DNA from: a virus
DNA length: 64,000 nucleotides
IMG/VR virus record: IMGVR_UViG_3300023174_004352
Location: 1-64,000 of that record
Direction: 5' to 3' (one strand)
Part shown: positions 10,801-17,420 of the stretch, one piece after another
Layout: each line of letters opens with the position of its first letter
Position numbering within the stretch: position 1 is the first letter of the stretch
Notes under the pieces: model-generated
What the model was told of the DNA's origin: nothing
The model's database searches: none
Seen by the model: only the letters and a program-made list of their open reading frames with translations
Translations under genes and position numbers: made by a program

Positions 10801-12531
10801 ACTAGTACCAATTCGTGGTCTAATAAGAACACGTCTAAATTCGTCACCAATCAACGCAACGTTTTGCGGAATCTTGATAGGAAAGTTTTCTTCGTAGGTG
10901 CCGCTTTCTACAAACACAGTTAGCTGAATGTTTTTAGTTACATCACCGTAGGATATAATTTCGCCTATCTCAAATCGACCGTATTTGATGTCAACGTCAA
11001 AAATTTCATCGTTGCCATCAAGGTCGCCCTGATGCGCTAAGATTTGTGCCAATGCACCCGAAGTCTCGCCTCGTAAGAATAATCCTTCTCTTATGTCCCT
11101 TGCTCTAGTAGCAATAGCACTTGGATTAGTCACATCGCCAGTAAAGTCTGTTCTAAGGCCTGCGGTGTAAATTTTAAATCTTGGTAAGTCTACTGTTACA
11201 GTAGGTAGTGCTGAAAACCCTGTTCCTTTATCTGTAATAGTGATTCCAGTAATTGCACCGTTAGATACATTGGCAGTACCAAATGCTCCTGAACCTGTTA
11301 AATCCCCAACGCCATTAGTAATTCGAACAGAAACTAAACCAAAGTCTTGTCCGCCATTAGTAACTGTAATATTGTTTACTTTGTAAGTTACATCAAACTT
11401 TGCACCAGTACCAAAGGCACTGTTAGAAGTTGTTGGTATTGCTGTGCTTCCAGGCAAAGTTTCATATACACCGGAAGATATAATTTTAAATGTAATAACA
11501 CCGCCTGGGTTGCCAGCAGTTGATAATACTTCGACCGTAGTCTTTACACCAACACCGCCGTTCAATTGGATTTGATCACCCACTTGGTAGTTAGTACCAC
11601 GAGACGATATTGTAATAGTATCAACACTCATGAATACTTTACCGATGAATCCTGATCCCGAATCTGGCGAAGTAGAAATACTAGATAGTTCGCATTGGAA
11701 TTGTCCGTTAGCGTAGGTCAATACTTTCTTGTAAGGACCCATCTCTACACGGCTTTCGTTGACCAATTCCTCTGCACGTTTCATTGCTGCTTCGATGGTT
11801 CGATAAGCATAGGCTAACGCACGGCCCTGCAACGCAGGACTTACACCAGGACGCTCGTCTGCACCCGAAGTTGCTACATATAAGTTTGCAACAGATCCAA
11901 AGGCACTATTGTCAACATAGCGTTTGGTAGCAGCGATTAGGCCATCATAAACAATGTCGTCTTCGGGTTCCGGATCTCGCGATAAAATCAACGGTCCGGT
12001 CATTGTTCCAAAATCTGGGTTAGTAGTTTGTGTTCTTGGATCTACAGCATTGACACCAGCACGAGAAATTTTAGTATCTGCATAGAATTTGTTTACAGCT
12101 TCGTGCTGGTATAGTGGCAATAATGGTGCACCGGTAGTGCCCATATCAATGATTCTATATTGTACAGCACCACTTCGTGTTCGTAGATTACCACCTAATT
12201 TTGGATTAGGGTCGCCGGAAATTTCAGCAAACAATGTGCTAATTGCAAGCTCGTTTGGATTGGTAATGGTATCTAATTGAATACCTGTACCAGCTTTAAT
12301 CTGCTTAAATTGCAGTCCTGTTTCAGTGTTGTTTACTGTTAGGAAAGCGTTTTCTTGACCTACATAGGAACTAGGAGTATCGTCTAGACCTTTAAATGTA
12401 AGTTTGTCGCCTAAGCCTAACGAGCTGTATAGCTCACGGAAGTTGTCGTTTACTTTTCTAAACGAGTCGCGAATGCTGTCGCCTGTGCCGTCGTTGCCTA
12501 CCGCACCTATATCAATGATTTTTCTTGCCAT
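4819..12531 (-). CDS. Giant tail/fibre protein, 2570 residues
   Basis: The largest gene in the window. It begins with MARKIID and the NDGTGDSIRDSFRKVNDNF anchor. A segment near residues 530-570 (GTYEENFPIKIPQNVALIGD) resembles beta-helix or pectin-lyase-like fibre regions. At least three copies of a module (HGL, then TLPTG, YYVI, NSF-x-IS and SGSGT) start near residues 945, 1260 and 1780. The middle is very rich in Thr, Ser, Val and Gly. The last ~120 residues (ADLAEYYEGDKEYEVGTVLV onward) form a conserved C-terminal domain of large marine-phage tail proteins. It is probably a host-contact fibre or adhesin. No catalytic residues are assigned. Confidence 0.85.
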   Translation of the reverse strand: MARKIIDIGAVGNDGTGDSIRDSFRKVNDNFRELYSSLGLGDKLTFKGLDDTPSSYVGQENAFLTVNNTETGLQFKQIKAGTGIQLDTITNPNELAISTLFAEISGDPNPKLGGNLRTRSGAVQYRIIDMGTTGAPLLPLYQHEAVNKFYADTKISRAGVNAVDPRTQTTNPDFGTMTGPLILSRDPEPEDDIVYDGLIAATKRYVDNSAFGSVANLYVATSGADERPGVSPALQGRALAYAYRTIEAAMKRAEELVNESRVEMGPYKKVLTYANGQFQCELSSISTSPDSGSGFIGKVFMSVDTITISSRGTNYQVGDQIQLNGGVGVKTTVEVLSTAGNPGGVITFKIISSGVYETLPGSTAIPTTSNSAFGTGAKFDVTYKVNNITVTNGGQDFGLVSVRITNGVGDLTGSGAFGTANVSNGAITGITITDKGTGFSALPTVTVDLPRFKIYTAGLRTDFTGDVTNPSAIATRARDIREGLFLRGETSGALAQILAHQGDLDGNDEIFDVDIKYGRFEIGEIISYGDVTKNIQLTVFVESGTYEENFPIKIPQNVALIGDEFRRVLIRPRIGTSSSPWVFQKFRREMTFDGLTTASQLFGYHYLSDSTQPVYPIVNNKGFYTSTAELVSLNKEFMQEEVIAWIAHKVATNSSPFNSAFTYNSDLCKRDVGLIVDSIIYDLKYGGFNRTISAALKYKGPISSLGDPSVAIGVQLSQTVAAINYIDFLAQQVIGNTAIDPVYNTLRSQTIDLAYTAETGSGAVITSLVSAIVDVISNSNSVNYPKDNDQLDVFLCNDAVILRRVTAQGQGGFMMVLDPAGQILAKSPYAQECASFSKSTGRQRFAGGMFVDGFTGNLQFKISERVIVNSVASNTRFRVTGLDRFPNLPASFIVNDAVYRINYVRDYTFSPSGSTAQFVLDEVTPFTYPVGLRAVSVSLGAPSVFTCASHYLQIGATIIFSSTGTLPAPLIANKQYYVIATDFGPNSFKITDTPGSLTGIEITTTGSGTISFDRVYEVLMPGNRSMLSNDYTQINDMGYGLVVTNGGLTEAVSMFTYYCYISYYSLNGGQIRSIAGSSAHGVYALVAEGSDPLEIPTPVTLYHDMSQGATVYSPAPAYANTSGGLSLYVNNYTYVPLDNGELEVIHSDGNLYRYSVNSVSTADLPAGVAKINISATGNTTSAGLVYVIPDATKVTIRSNSQVVLTGDVVEVATRPSTALLLNESSEVYRVLQFSAYTDPAANTTVTVTVANPAVFSTVSAHGLLANYIIRFVSTGTLPTGISATVSYYVIESGLTTNQFRVSTSKNGNPIAVTVAGSGTLSYYAYGLARTTLRENYNYVDITIWQANEYASKSTTATNSYATGSYITLASVVGIQTGMRANFSGTSFGSISNSTQYYTTFVSNTAAQTIANVSRTSNTVTVNTGTGALITASAFATKTGTGPYLVTLCLPTLSTTPVVGLYYSVYGNTTSAYNGNFLSTAVTVTGVASLSISATTTTSNLITANSVSGIVVGQPITMSGSLGGLTATTYWVGSVVSTAQILISTVARSSTTATIVTVVAHNLVSNQTVSITGTGLLDQNNVLVTVTGANSFTFTSVVAGTINTTSVSGSYTTPAPQFTVSPTQTGIVSGSTVTLSTATGSITGTTAAITTITLSYPSNPGTYSNVTPTYVQALQAHGLTSGQLVTIAGTSLVDQANVVITAASTVQFTYTSGGTGSITQQSVVATGTATPAPQIAISTALGSSNLAVTNASGTMTGVFTGGPIQCTITVSTTTVINVTGHGLSVGDAIKFSSVGGTLPTGMVDTRHYFVISTGYTANSFQISLTPGGTVIGTSGSASGTIYYGRVKGRVGDTNFAVVPVGPTDKSRIIGTKLVWVGTEYVVTGYQDETVTGAAYARLTLDKPLEYSVVAFGSSPSLKSAVPKRTAGAAGTLTIRISLTRVTGHDLLEIGTGSYADTNYPNEIYGAAVNPLNAAAETQERGSGRVFYVTTDQFGNFNVGPYFRVDQGTGRVTFAAAIALSNLDGLGFKRGVPIAEFSTDSAMSDNATDTVPTENATRTYVERRLGLSHTGVPITATNLIPAFTGGFLALDGQLPMKGILDLGSNVISNVANPVAPTDAVNLRSLTFSNLQEFTITSIGSADLIAFTGTGNNAINATVTGDITLTLNPSTRQLSAQIVAGTIVNADINASAAIAQSKLTLNAATGRVNATGITQADRGLASFDSGQFDVTNGWATIKDNGIATSKIAQIAQKSVLGNNSVTTDNITTVSYANIVDGGLAIKKSQYNAGAGILKRVNTSSAVADSDYALISDDSNNTASTLVRRDSNGDFASRTLTLQDIKLKLITDSAGVLTLARVSSATGGSTRVYGWNGNGGVLIGDGTLAADKTTYYDNNAHSFRTQDGFNPAPITASSIQVTAITAGSATTNATITGRWTLNGAGSRMQATYSADLAEYYEGDKEYEVGTVLVFGGDKEVTIATAKEDHRIAGVVSDTAAYSMYGACPGDKNLIALQGRVPCKVAGKIAKGDLLITSHIPGVAVSAGGNARTGTVVGKALENYDSNHVGTIEVAVGRT

Positions 12532-12560
12532 GATCCGTCCCAGTTAAATGGTTTCAACTA

Positions 12561-12598
12561 ATATTTAGCCCAAAATTTTATAAGCCTAATGTAAATAC
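12561..12598. promoter_or_regulatory. Divergent late-promoter pair
   Basis: Minus strand CTAAATAT (12561-12568) lies about 29 nt before the giant tail gene. Plus strand GTAAATAC (12591-12598) ends 3 nt before the ATG at 12602. Both match the T4 late octamer core TAAATA. Confidence 0.55.
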
Positions 12599-12601
12599 TA
12601 G

Positions 12602-12889
12602 ATGTTTTTAAGAACAATGACAGAAATATTTGAGTATCAACGTCCTAGTAAGCTGGGCATTGTACACTCGTATTCAAGAAAAAAAACTGTGGCTGTGTTT
12701 CGTTGCGACAGTTGCGATGCTTTATTTGATAGAGAATTAAAAAAAGTACAAAAGAAACGTTTGAGTAATAACTATTTCCATTGCTGTTCAAATTGTGATG
12801 CCAAGCGATTTGCACAACGTAAAGGAATAGAACGCAAGAAAATTTGGGATATGCCGGCTAGTACTGAATTGCCTGTAGGAAAATACTAA
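12602..12889 (+). CDS. Small four-cysteine zinc-ribbon protein
   Basis: A 95-residue basic protein with CDSC near residue 37 and CSNC near residue 66, about 26 residues apart: the spacing of a zinc ribbon or degenerate HNH-type finger. No catalytic His-Asn pair is clear. An alternative start is the ATG at 12620. The octamer 3 nt before 12602 favours the first start on a leaderless transcript. It converges on the IscA-like gene with a 4-nt overlap. Function unknown; nucleic-acid binding is plausible. Confidence 0.6.
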   Translation: MFLRTMTEIFEYQRPSKLGIVHSYSRKKTVAVFRCDSCDALFDRELKKVQKKRLSNNYFHCCSNCDAKRFAQRKGIERKKIWDMPASTELPVGKY

Positions 12890-13212
12890 ACTCTAAAACT
12901 TTCGCCACACCCACAGCGATCACGTTCGTTTGGATTGACAAAGTCAAATCCTTCATTGAGTCCGTTGCGGACCCAATCTACAGTTAGCCCGTCTAAATAG
13001 GCTAAACTTTTAGCATCGACTAATAATACAAAGTCCGGATGGCCAAAATTAGTAACACCTACTTCGGCAGTATATTCGTCCACATATTCAATAGTATATG
13101 CTAACCCACTACATCCAGTAGTTCGTACACCTAAACGGATGCCAACGCCCTTACCACGTTTTTCTAAATTTGTTTTTATCTTTTTATATGCTGCTTCAGT
13201 GACAGTAATCAT
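12886..13212 (-). CDS. iscA: A-type iron-sulfur carrier (IscA/ErpA/HesB family)
   Basis: A 108-residue protein of normal family length with the three cysteines that hold the cluster: Cys34 (TTGCSGLAY) and Cys100/Cys102 (RCGCGESF). A-type carriers deliver Fe-S clusters to apo-enzymes. It is translationally coupled to the SOD gene (stop and start overlap by 4 nt), so the two form an iron and oxidative-stress pair. The window encodes ten radical-SAM enzymes, each needing at least one 4Fe-4S cluster, so a phage-owned carrier fits (inference). IscA and ErpA cannot be told apart here. Confidence 0.9.
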   Translation of the reverse strand: MITVTEAAYKKIKTNLEKRGKGVGIRLGVRTTGCSGLAYTIEYVDEYTAEVGVTNFGHPDFVLLVDAKSLAYLDGLTVDWVRNGLNEGFDFVNPNERDRCGCGESFRV

Positions 13213-13769
13213 ACTTTTGCTAAACGATCATTGACCACATTCCAGTCAATAATCCGCCAAATATTTGTGAGATATTTTGCCTTGTCCTGTTGATAATCTA
13301 AAGCCCAAGCATGTTCCCACCAGTCTATCAGTAGTGCAATTTTCATATCTTTAGCGTATTCGTGATTGTGAATGATGTTTATCTTGCCAGCAGTATCCAT
13401 ATACAGCCATCCAGATCCTTGAATACTCATTGCTTCTTTTTCAAAAGCTTCTTTAAAACTATCAAAATTATTGTACCTGCTGTCTATAATTTCTTTACTG
13501 AGCCCCGATGGTTTATTGGCTGCGATTGCCGGGGTCAAATTTCCAAAGAACAAATTGTGCAACATTGCACCGCCATAATTAAATTTGGCATCACCTTCGC
13601 CTGCATTATATCTTTCAAAGTACTTTTTAGCAAGCCCGCTAAAATGATAATTTAGAGTGTCTTCGCTCATAACAGGGGCTAGATCAGTTTTGTCAAACTT
13701 TAGCTTATCCTGTGTAATCTCTCGATTATCAGCGTTTTCTTTCAAGAATTTAATAAAATGTAAGGCCAT
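13209..13769 (-). CDS. Fe/Mn-type superoxide dismutase
   Basis: A 186-residue SOD with all four metal ligands: His42 (LNYHFSG), His71 (MLHNLFF), Asp149 and His153 (LIDWWEHAW), and the active-site Tyr50. The enzyme turns superoxide into oxygen and peroxide in the cytoplasm. The second-sphere position that carries Gln in classical FeSOD is Gly here, and the place where MnSOD has Gln appears to be His136, so metal preference cannot be called. A CTAAATAT octamer ends 4 nt before the ATG, so it is probably late-expressed with the Fe-S carrier. Confidence 0.9.
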   Translation of the reverse strand: MALHFIKFLKENADNREITQDKLKFDKTDLAPVMSEDTLNYHFSGLAKKYFERYNAGEGDAKFNYGGAMLHNLFFGNLTPAIAANKPSGLSKEIIDSRYNNFDSFKEAFEKEAMSIQGSGWLYMDTAGKINIIHNHEYAKDMKIALLIDWWEHAWALDYQQDKAKYLTNIWRIIDWNVVNDRLAKV

Positions 13770-13773
13770 ATCA

Positions 13774-13790
13774 ATATTTAGTGTAAATAA
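13774..13790. promoter_or_regulatory. Back-to-back late-promoter octamers
   Basis: Minus CTAAATAT (13774-13781) ends 4 nt before the SOD start. Plus GTAAATAA (13783-13790) lies upstream of the AAGGAG ribosome site and ATG of 13812-14072. Confidence 0.55.
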
Positions 13791-13811
13791 AACTCATAAG
13801 GAGATTTCGAC

Positions 13812-14072
13812 ATGATCGGATTTATTAAAAAACTATTTGGCTCTAAGCCAGCGGAAGTTGTTGCAGAAGTTCCATACAAGGTTGAAACACCTGTAGTTGA
13901 AGCAGCACCTACTCCAGTAGCACAACAGGCAGCTGAAGCAGTTGTTAAAAGCATTGCTCCAACGGCACCTGCTAAAAAGGCTGCACCTAAGAAGCAACAG
14001 TTTGCTAAAAAACCTGCTGCTTCAAAGACTGCAAAGCCAAAAGCCCCAGCTAAGTCAAAGCCCAAGGCTTAA
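13812..14072 (+). CDS. Lys/Ala/Pro-rich histone-tail-like protein
   Basis: An 86-residue protein. An amphipathic start (MIGFIKKLFG) is followed by an acidic-neutral Val/Glu stretch and then, from about residue 50, a tail made almost only of Lys, Ala and Pro (repeated APAKKAAPKK-like units), resembling histone H1-like and membrane-tethered DNA-binding tails. AAGGAG (13798-13803) stands 8 nt before the ATG. It converges with the UV endonuclease gene with an 18-nt overlap. DNA compaction or membrane association is plausible; neither is shown. Confidence 0.65.
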   Translation: MIGFIKKLFGSKPAEVVAEVPYKVETPVVEAAPTPVAQQAAEAVVKSIAPTAPAKKAAPKKQQFAKKPAASKTAKPKAPAKSKPKA

Positions 14073-15080
14073 AGACTGCTGATGAAGTGCAAAGCTGGCT
14101 AAGTTTTTAGCCTTGCTTTCGCACATGATGTCAAAGTCTTTTCGAAAACTCAAAGCCCATTCATTCGCTGCTGTATTCCAGTAGAAGTTTGAATGTGCTC
14201 TGAGTTTTTGTTTTTTGTATCCGCTTTCAATTAGCGAACCAAGATTGGGTAATTCGTGTCGGGGATGGTCAATAATAACATCTTCCCGTGAAACACTATA
14301 ATGTATAACAGGGCGCACACCGCGCCAACTATCAATAATCCGTTTAACACGGTCATCACTCGCTTCAATATATTCTCCTGTGTGTACCCAATGGTGGTGT
14401 ATGTCTAGAACAAGAGCACAATCTTTCATTAGTTCAATGCTAGAATCGATACCCCATGTCATTTCGTCGTTTTCAATTGTAATACAATTCCGGGCTTCGG
14501 GGGTAAGTCTTTTGATGGCAGCTTGTATGCCTGCGGGGCCGGCTCTACCCGATATGTGGACGTTGATCTTAAAGTCCTGAAAGGTGCGGCCATAACCCAT
14601 CCATTTTGCCATATTAGCATGATATTCGAATTCCTCGATTGATCGTTCTACAATATCCGGATTATCGCTTGCAAGCACAGTAAACTGCCCAGGATGGAAA
14701 GACAACCTAACACCCCTCTCGCGAGCCAGATCTCCCACGGCTCCAAATCCTCTTTCGCAATATGCCCTAACATCGGGAATCCGCCAAAACCGGCTCCAAG
14801 ATGGCTCAGTGAAAACAGGCAGGATATCGCTGCTGAGTCGTACCATTCTAAGATCTTCATGTTGCTCTCCTACTAGTTCTACTAGTTTACGAGTAGCTTC
14901 GATGTTACCTACCATTAGGTCCCATAGCTTTTGTTCGGCTACTTCCTTAGTCTGTCTATTTAACCAAGCCACAGTGGTGCTGCCAGTATTATACTGTTTG
15001 CAGTTGTCTTTTTGTTTGATACCGTTTATCTGTGACGGGCCATCAATCCACTTACAGGCAAAGCCTATTTTTTTATGCAT
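14055..15080 (-). CDS. uvsE: UV-damage endonuclease (UVDE family)
   Basis: A 341-residue TIM-barrel endonuclease of the UVDE family, of full family length. Recognisable blocks are the N-terminal IGFACKW, MVRLSSDILP, FHPGQFTVLAS, the metal-binding CITIENDEM, and LVLDIHHHWVHTGEY followed by HYSVSR. UVDE nicks DNA 5' of pyrimidine dimers and starts an excision pathway, the role filled in T4 by DenV. It is coupled to the upstream 100-residue WYL_2-type gene by an 8-nt overlap and probably shares its sigma70 promoter at 15382-15410. Expected in sunlit-water phages. Confidence 0.93.
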   Translation of the reverse strand: MHKKIGFACKWIDGPSQINGIKQKDNCKQYNTGSTTVAWLNRQTKEVAEQKLWDLMVGNIEATRKLVELVGEQHEDLRMVRLSSDILPVFTEPSWSRFWRIPDVRAYCERGFGAVGDLARERGVRLSFHPGQFTVLASDNPDIVERSIEEFEYHANMAKWMGYGRTFQDFKINVHISGRAGPAGIQAAIKRLTPEARNCITIENDEMTWGIDSSIELMKDCALVLDIHHHWVHTGEYIEASDDRVKRIIDSWRGVRPVIHYSVSREDVIIDHPRHELPNLGSLIESGYKKQKLRAHSNFYWNTAANEWALSFRKDFDIMCESKAKNLASFALHQQSLSLGL

Positions 15081-15375
15081 TTTTTACTTTCGCTGAAATC
15101 ACATTGGCAATACGGAAGGATCGCCATTCCTTTTTATCTAAGCACCAAACATTTAGTACATCTGGGTTGATCTTCTTTTCTTTCTTAGGGGCAGGAAAGT
15201 CAATAGGGTTATCGGTGTTGGTAAAATGTGGAGCAGGAATAGGATCAGGAATAAACTCTGCCTTGAGTGTACAGGGCATTGATCGTACCTCACCGTTGAC
15301 TTTGGTAAACTCAACAATGCACTCATTTTCAAGAAGCAGAGTGCGTAATGCTTCGGGGGTAATAGTATTTGTCAT
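15073..15375 (-). CDS. WYL_2/DUF2693-type small phage protein
   Basis: A 100-residue protein with VNGEVRSMPCTLKAEF at residues 24-39 and VLNVWCLDKKEWRSFRIANV near the end, the pattern of the SH3-like WYL_2 family found in T4-like marine phages. The family probably binds nucleic acid or a nucleotide ligand; its function is unknown. It is the first gene after a consensus sigma70 promoter whose -10 box ends only 6 nt before the ATG, so the transcript may be leaderless. Confidence 0.75.
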   Translation of the reverse strand: MTNTITPEALRTLLLENECIVEFTKVNGEVRSMPCTLKAEFIPDPIPAPHFTNTDNPIDFPAPKKEKKINPDVLNVWCLDKKEWRSFRIANVISAKVKNA

Positions 15376-15381
15376 ACTACT

Positions 15382-15410
15382 AGTATAACATCATTACTGC
15401 CAGTTGTCAA
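15382..15410 (-). promoter_or_regulatory. Consensus sigma70 promoter
   Basis: TTGACA (15405-15410), 17-nt spacer ending GATGT (extended -10 TGn), TATACT (15382-15387), reading toward the WYL_2 and UV-endonuclease genes. The -35 box lies inside the 3' end of the glycosyltransferase gene. Confidence 0.8.
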
Positions 15411-16086
15411 CGATAAAAGGGTCTCTAACATCTTCAGGTTTTGGTTCTCCGTGGAACACACTTACTGCACAATGCTCTGGGATGTCCGGGTTCCTAATAG
15501 TTTTAAACAATCTTCTAGGAGTTCCAAAATCAATTTCATCTCGATCACGTATTTCCCATTTGTAACTCATGATATAATTTGTAGGCCAAAAGGTAATTCG
15601 TTCTTTAGCCAATTGCCAAATCCAATCTTGATCACCGTGTAGTTGTTGTGCCCGTTGAAAGTTTTTTTGGAATTGTTCAAAAATATCACTGTTAGTTCCG
15701 CTAGGCCAACTCATTACAGAACTGTTTAGCATGTTCCATGACGGATGAAATCTTCTATTAAAATCTCTAATGCCAAGGAATTCTTTTGAATATCCTTTAA
15801 CTAATATATCTAGGTTTCCGTGTATTACAACGTCAAGATCAAAATATAATATTCGTCCTTCCAAATTCAAAGAAGGATCAAACATATAAACTTTGTGCCA
15901 CCAAGGTCTTGCAAATCCTCTATTGGGTTGCACAATGCTAATAACTCCGTCTATGGGTTTTGAATCGTCTGTGAGACAATAGAACTTATAGGGTTCTGTA
16001 AGATGTCGTGACACCATGTTACGTAGTTTCTCAACATATTCGGGACCATACTTGGATCCAAATCTAACGCATAAAACAGATATCAT
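15394..16086 (-). CDS. Glycosyltransferase, GT-A/GT8-like
   Basis: A 230-residue protein with a nucleotide-sugar fold start (MISVLCVRFGSKYG), the metal-binding DxD motif in RILYFDLDVVIHGNL, and C-terminal HCAVSVFHGEPKP as in GT8-like enzymes (His ligand). It would move a sugar from a nucleotide donor to an unknown acceptor such as host envelope, DNA or a virion protein. It follows a small membrane-protein gene by 3 nt. It is the only clear glycosyltransferase in the window and lies far from the accessory block. Confidence 0.75.
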   Translation of the reverse strand: MISVLCVRFGSKYGPEYVEKLRNMVSRHLTEPYKFYCLTDDSKPIDGVISIVQPNRGFARPWWHKVYMFDPSLNLEGRILYFDLDVVIHGNLDILVKGYSKEFLGIRDFNRRFHPSWNMLNSSVMSWPSGTNSDIFEQFQKNFQRAQQLHGDQDWIWQLAKERITFWPTNYIMSYKWEIRDRDEIDFGTPRRLFKTIRNPDIPEHCAVSVFHGEPKPEDVRDPFIVDNWQ

Positions 16087-16089
16087 AAA

Positions 16090-16281
16090 TTACCAATGTC
16101 TAATAGTGTTTGCTATAATAAAACAACAGGTTACAACGTGTATAATAACCCAAAATGTTTTAAAGAATAAAGCCCATCGAGCCTCTTTCATTGTAAGGAT
16201 GGGAACATCCGGTCTGTCATCATCGGTGTGTCCCATCAAATGCCCAGTTGCCCGAGCCCAAATCTTTTCTACTGTGTTCAT
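16090..16281 (-). CDS. Small single-pass membrane protein
   Basis: A 63-residue protein with a soluble charged N-terminal half (TGHLMGHTDDDRPDVPILT) and a hydrophobic C-terminal segment around residues 39-60 (FFKTFWVIIHVVTCCFII) that would span the inner membrane once. The start overlaps the stop of the QueD-like gene by one base (TAATG). Not recognised beyond this. Confidence 0.6.
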   Translation of the reverse strand: MNTVEKIWARATGHLMGHTDDDRPDVPILTMKEARWALFFKTFWVIIHVVTCCFIIANTIRHW

Positions 16282-16730
16282 TATGCCTCGTAGATTGCAC
16301 TATTGGCCCCATGTTCTGCGCACTCAACTCGTACACAATAACAACGATCGCCAGTCTTTTCTCTGATCAAAGCGTCGGCAAAATTGAAAGCATGTTCAGC
16401 AAACTTCTCTGCTCCTACGCCATCAAAGATTCGGATCTCTGCTAGATCCAACGCTTCTAGTTCTTGGAACTTGGCCAAGTGTGGATCATTTTTATCCAAG
16501 GCCAATTTGTGATCAAAGTGATCTTCCAGCCATGCCTTGAGCGGTTTGAGTCCGCCAAAGTCTACTGCCCAGTTTTTATTGTCTAAGCTATCACACCCAA
16601 AGGTGAATGTGAATGCTAGACTGTAGCCGTGTAGCAGGTGACAGTGACTGTGATCTGCGTTAGGTTGACGGAATACCGCTGACAGACCAATATTGTGTCC
16701 GTAATGTTTTGTTGAAAGAAATTTTGCCAT
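16281..16730 (-). CDS. queD: 6-pyruvoyl-tetrahydropterin synthase/QueD-like enzyme
   Basis: A 149-residue T-fold protein of the PTPS/QueD family: Cys30 and His34 in HCHLLHGYSLAF, DFGGLKPLK, a DHK motif (HFDHKL) and C-terminal VECAEHGANSAIY. Family members make 6-carboxytetrahydropterin for queuosine and 7-deazaguanine or, in other clades, act on pterins. The usual zinc motif HGH reads HGY here and the first ligand region reads SAVF rather than SAAH, so the exact reaction is unsure. A 17-nt-spaced promoter at 16818-16846 and a GGAG ribosome site precede it. FolE and QueE are not seen. Confidence 0.75.
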   Translation of the reverse strand: MAKFLSTKHYGHNIGLSAVFRQPNADHSHCHLLHGYSLAFTFTFGCDSLDNKNWAVDFGGLKPLKAWLEDHFDHKLALDKNDPHLAKFQELEALDLAEIRIFDGVGAEKFAEHAFNFADALIREKTGDRCYCVRVECAEHGANSAIYEA

Positions 16731-16817
16731 CTCTAGTCTCCTTTGTAAGGTAGCAAGTTTGACGACATGCAGAGTTTATAAAGCGGGATGAATGACGTAG
16801 AAGTCCGCTATTGATAT

Positions 16818-16846
16818 AGTTTACAATCTCTGTTAGAACTTGTCAA
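16818..16846 (-). promoter_or_regulatory. Sigma70 promoter for the QueD-like operon
   Basis: TTGACA (16841-16846), 17-nt spacer, TAAACT (16818-16823). The -35 lies in the last codons of the gene at 16833-17420. About 85 nt of untranslated leader follow before the QueD-like ATG at 16730, with AAGGAG just upstream of it. Confidence 0.7.
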
Positions 16847-17420
16847 GCGTTTTAAATTCAACATTTGCCAATTTCCAACTATCTGGTAAAGACCAGTCTG
16901 CGTTATTGTACACCATGAAATATTTAGTAGGGTGATGCTTGAATACCATTGATACTTGGTAGATCCAATAACTTGGATCAACTGCGGCACTTCCAATCTT
17001 TAGATAATTTTCAGTACCTTTATACACATTGTTTACATGAGAGTTATTACCATGTAGATCAAATCCCACAACAGAAATACAATCAAAATCTAATTGACAT
17101 GCTAATAATAATGCCAACGGACCACTGCCCCAATGCCATATGTCGTCTTCTCTATTGATACCTTGATAGGGCAATTGATCAATGGTAAACACGTTGGGGT
17201 ATGCAGTAAATTCTTCTCGCCATTGTGAGCGTGTGTAAATTTTGGTGTTAGAGGAGTTTGGATTTTTTAATGCTTCGTAGACCATTCGTCTATCGCAACA
17301 TACAAGAAAGGGCACAATCATATTACGATGGATAGCATTGCACCCTATTAAATTTGTTCTATCAGTGAAGTCTACAGCAGTTCTACTTTCACCGTTACCG
17401 ATGACAATAGCGGAATTCAT
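16833..17420 (-). CDS. Rossmann-like protein, possible DUF115/GT42-type
   Basis: A 195-residue protein starting MNSAIVIGNGESR. The ATG at 17420 was chosen over an upstream one because it overlaps the preceding stop as TAATG. VIGNGES followed by a conserved Cys-Asn, CCDRR, and then GSGPLALLLA and VVGFDLHG resemble DUF115-like or GT42 sialyltransferase-like folds that bind a nucleotide-linked donor. Homology is suggested by pattern only. The gene is coupled to a virion protein gene, so it may decorate a structural protein (inference). Confidence 0.45.
   Translation of the reverse strand: MNSAIVIGNGESRTAVDFTDRTNLIGCNAIHRNMIVPFLVCCDRRMVYEALKNPNSSNTKIYTRSQWREEFTAYPNVFTIDQLPYQGINREDDIWHWGSGPLALLLACQLDFDCISVVGFDLHGNNSHVNNVYKGTENYLKIGSAAVDPSYWIYQVSMVFKHHPTKYFMVYNNADWSLPDSWKLANVEFKTLDKF

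Noticed and set aside
13778-14065. Minus-strand frame of 95 codons opposite the Lys/Ala/Pro-rich protein
   Set aside because: Antisense Ala/Leu/Gly-rich mirror of an Ala/Lys repeat; the plus gene has AAGGAG and a promoter.
14648-14860. Minus-strand frame inside the UV endonuclease gene
   Set aside because: Lies in another frame of a well-supported gene; no start signal.
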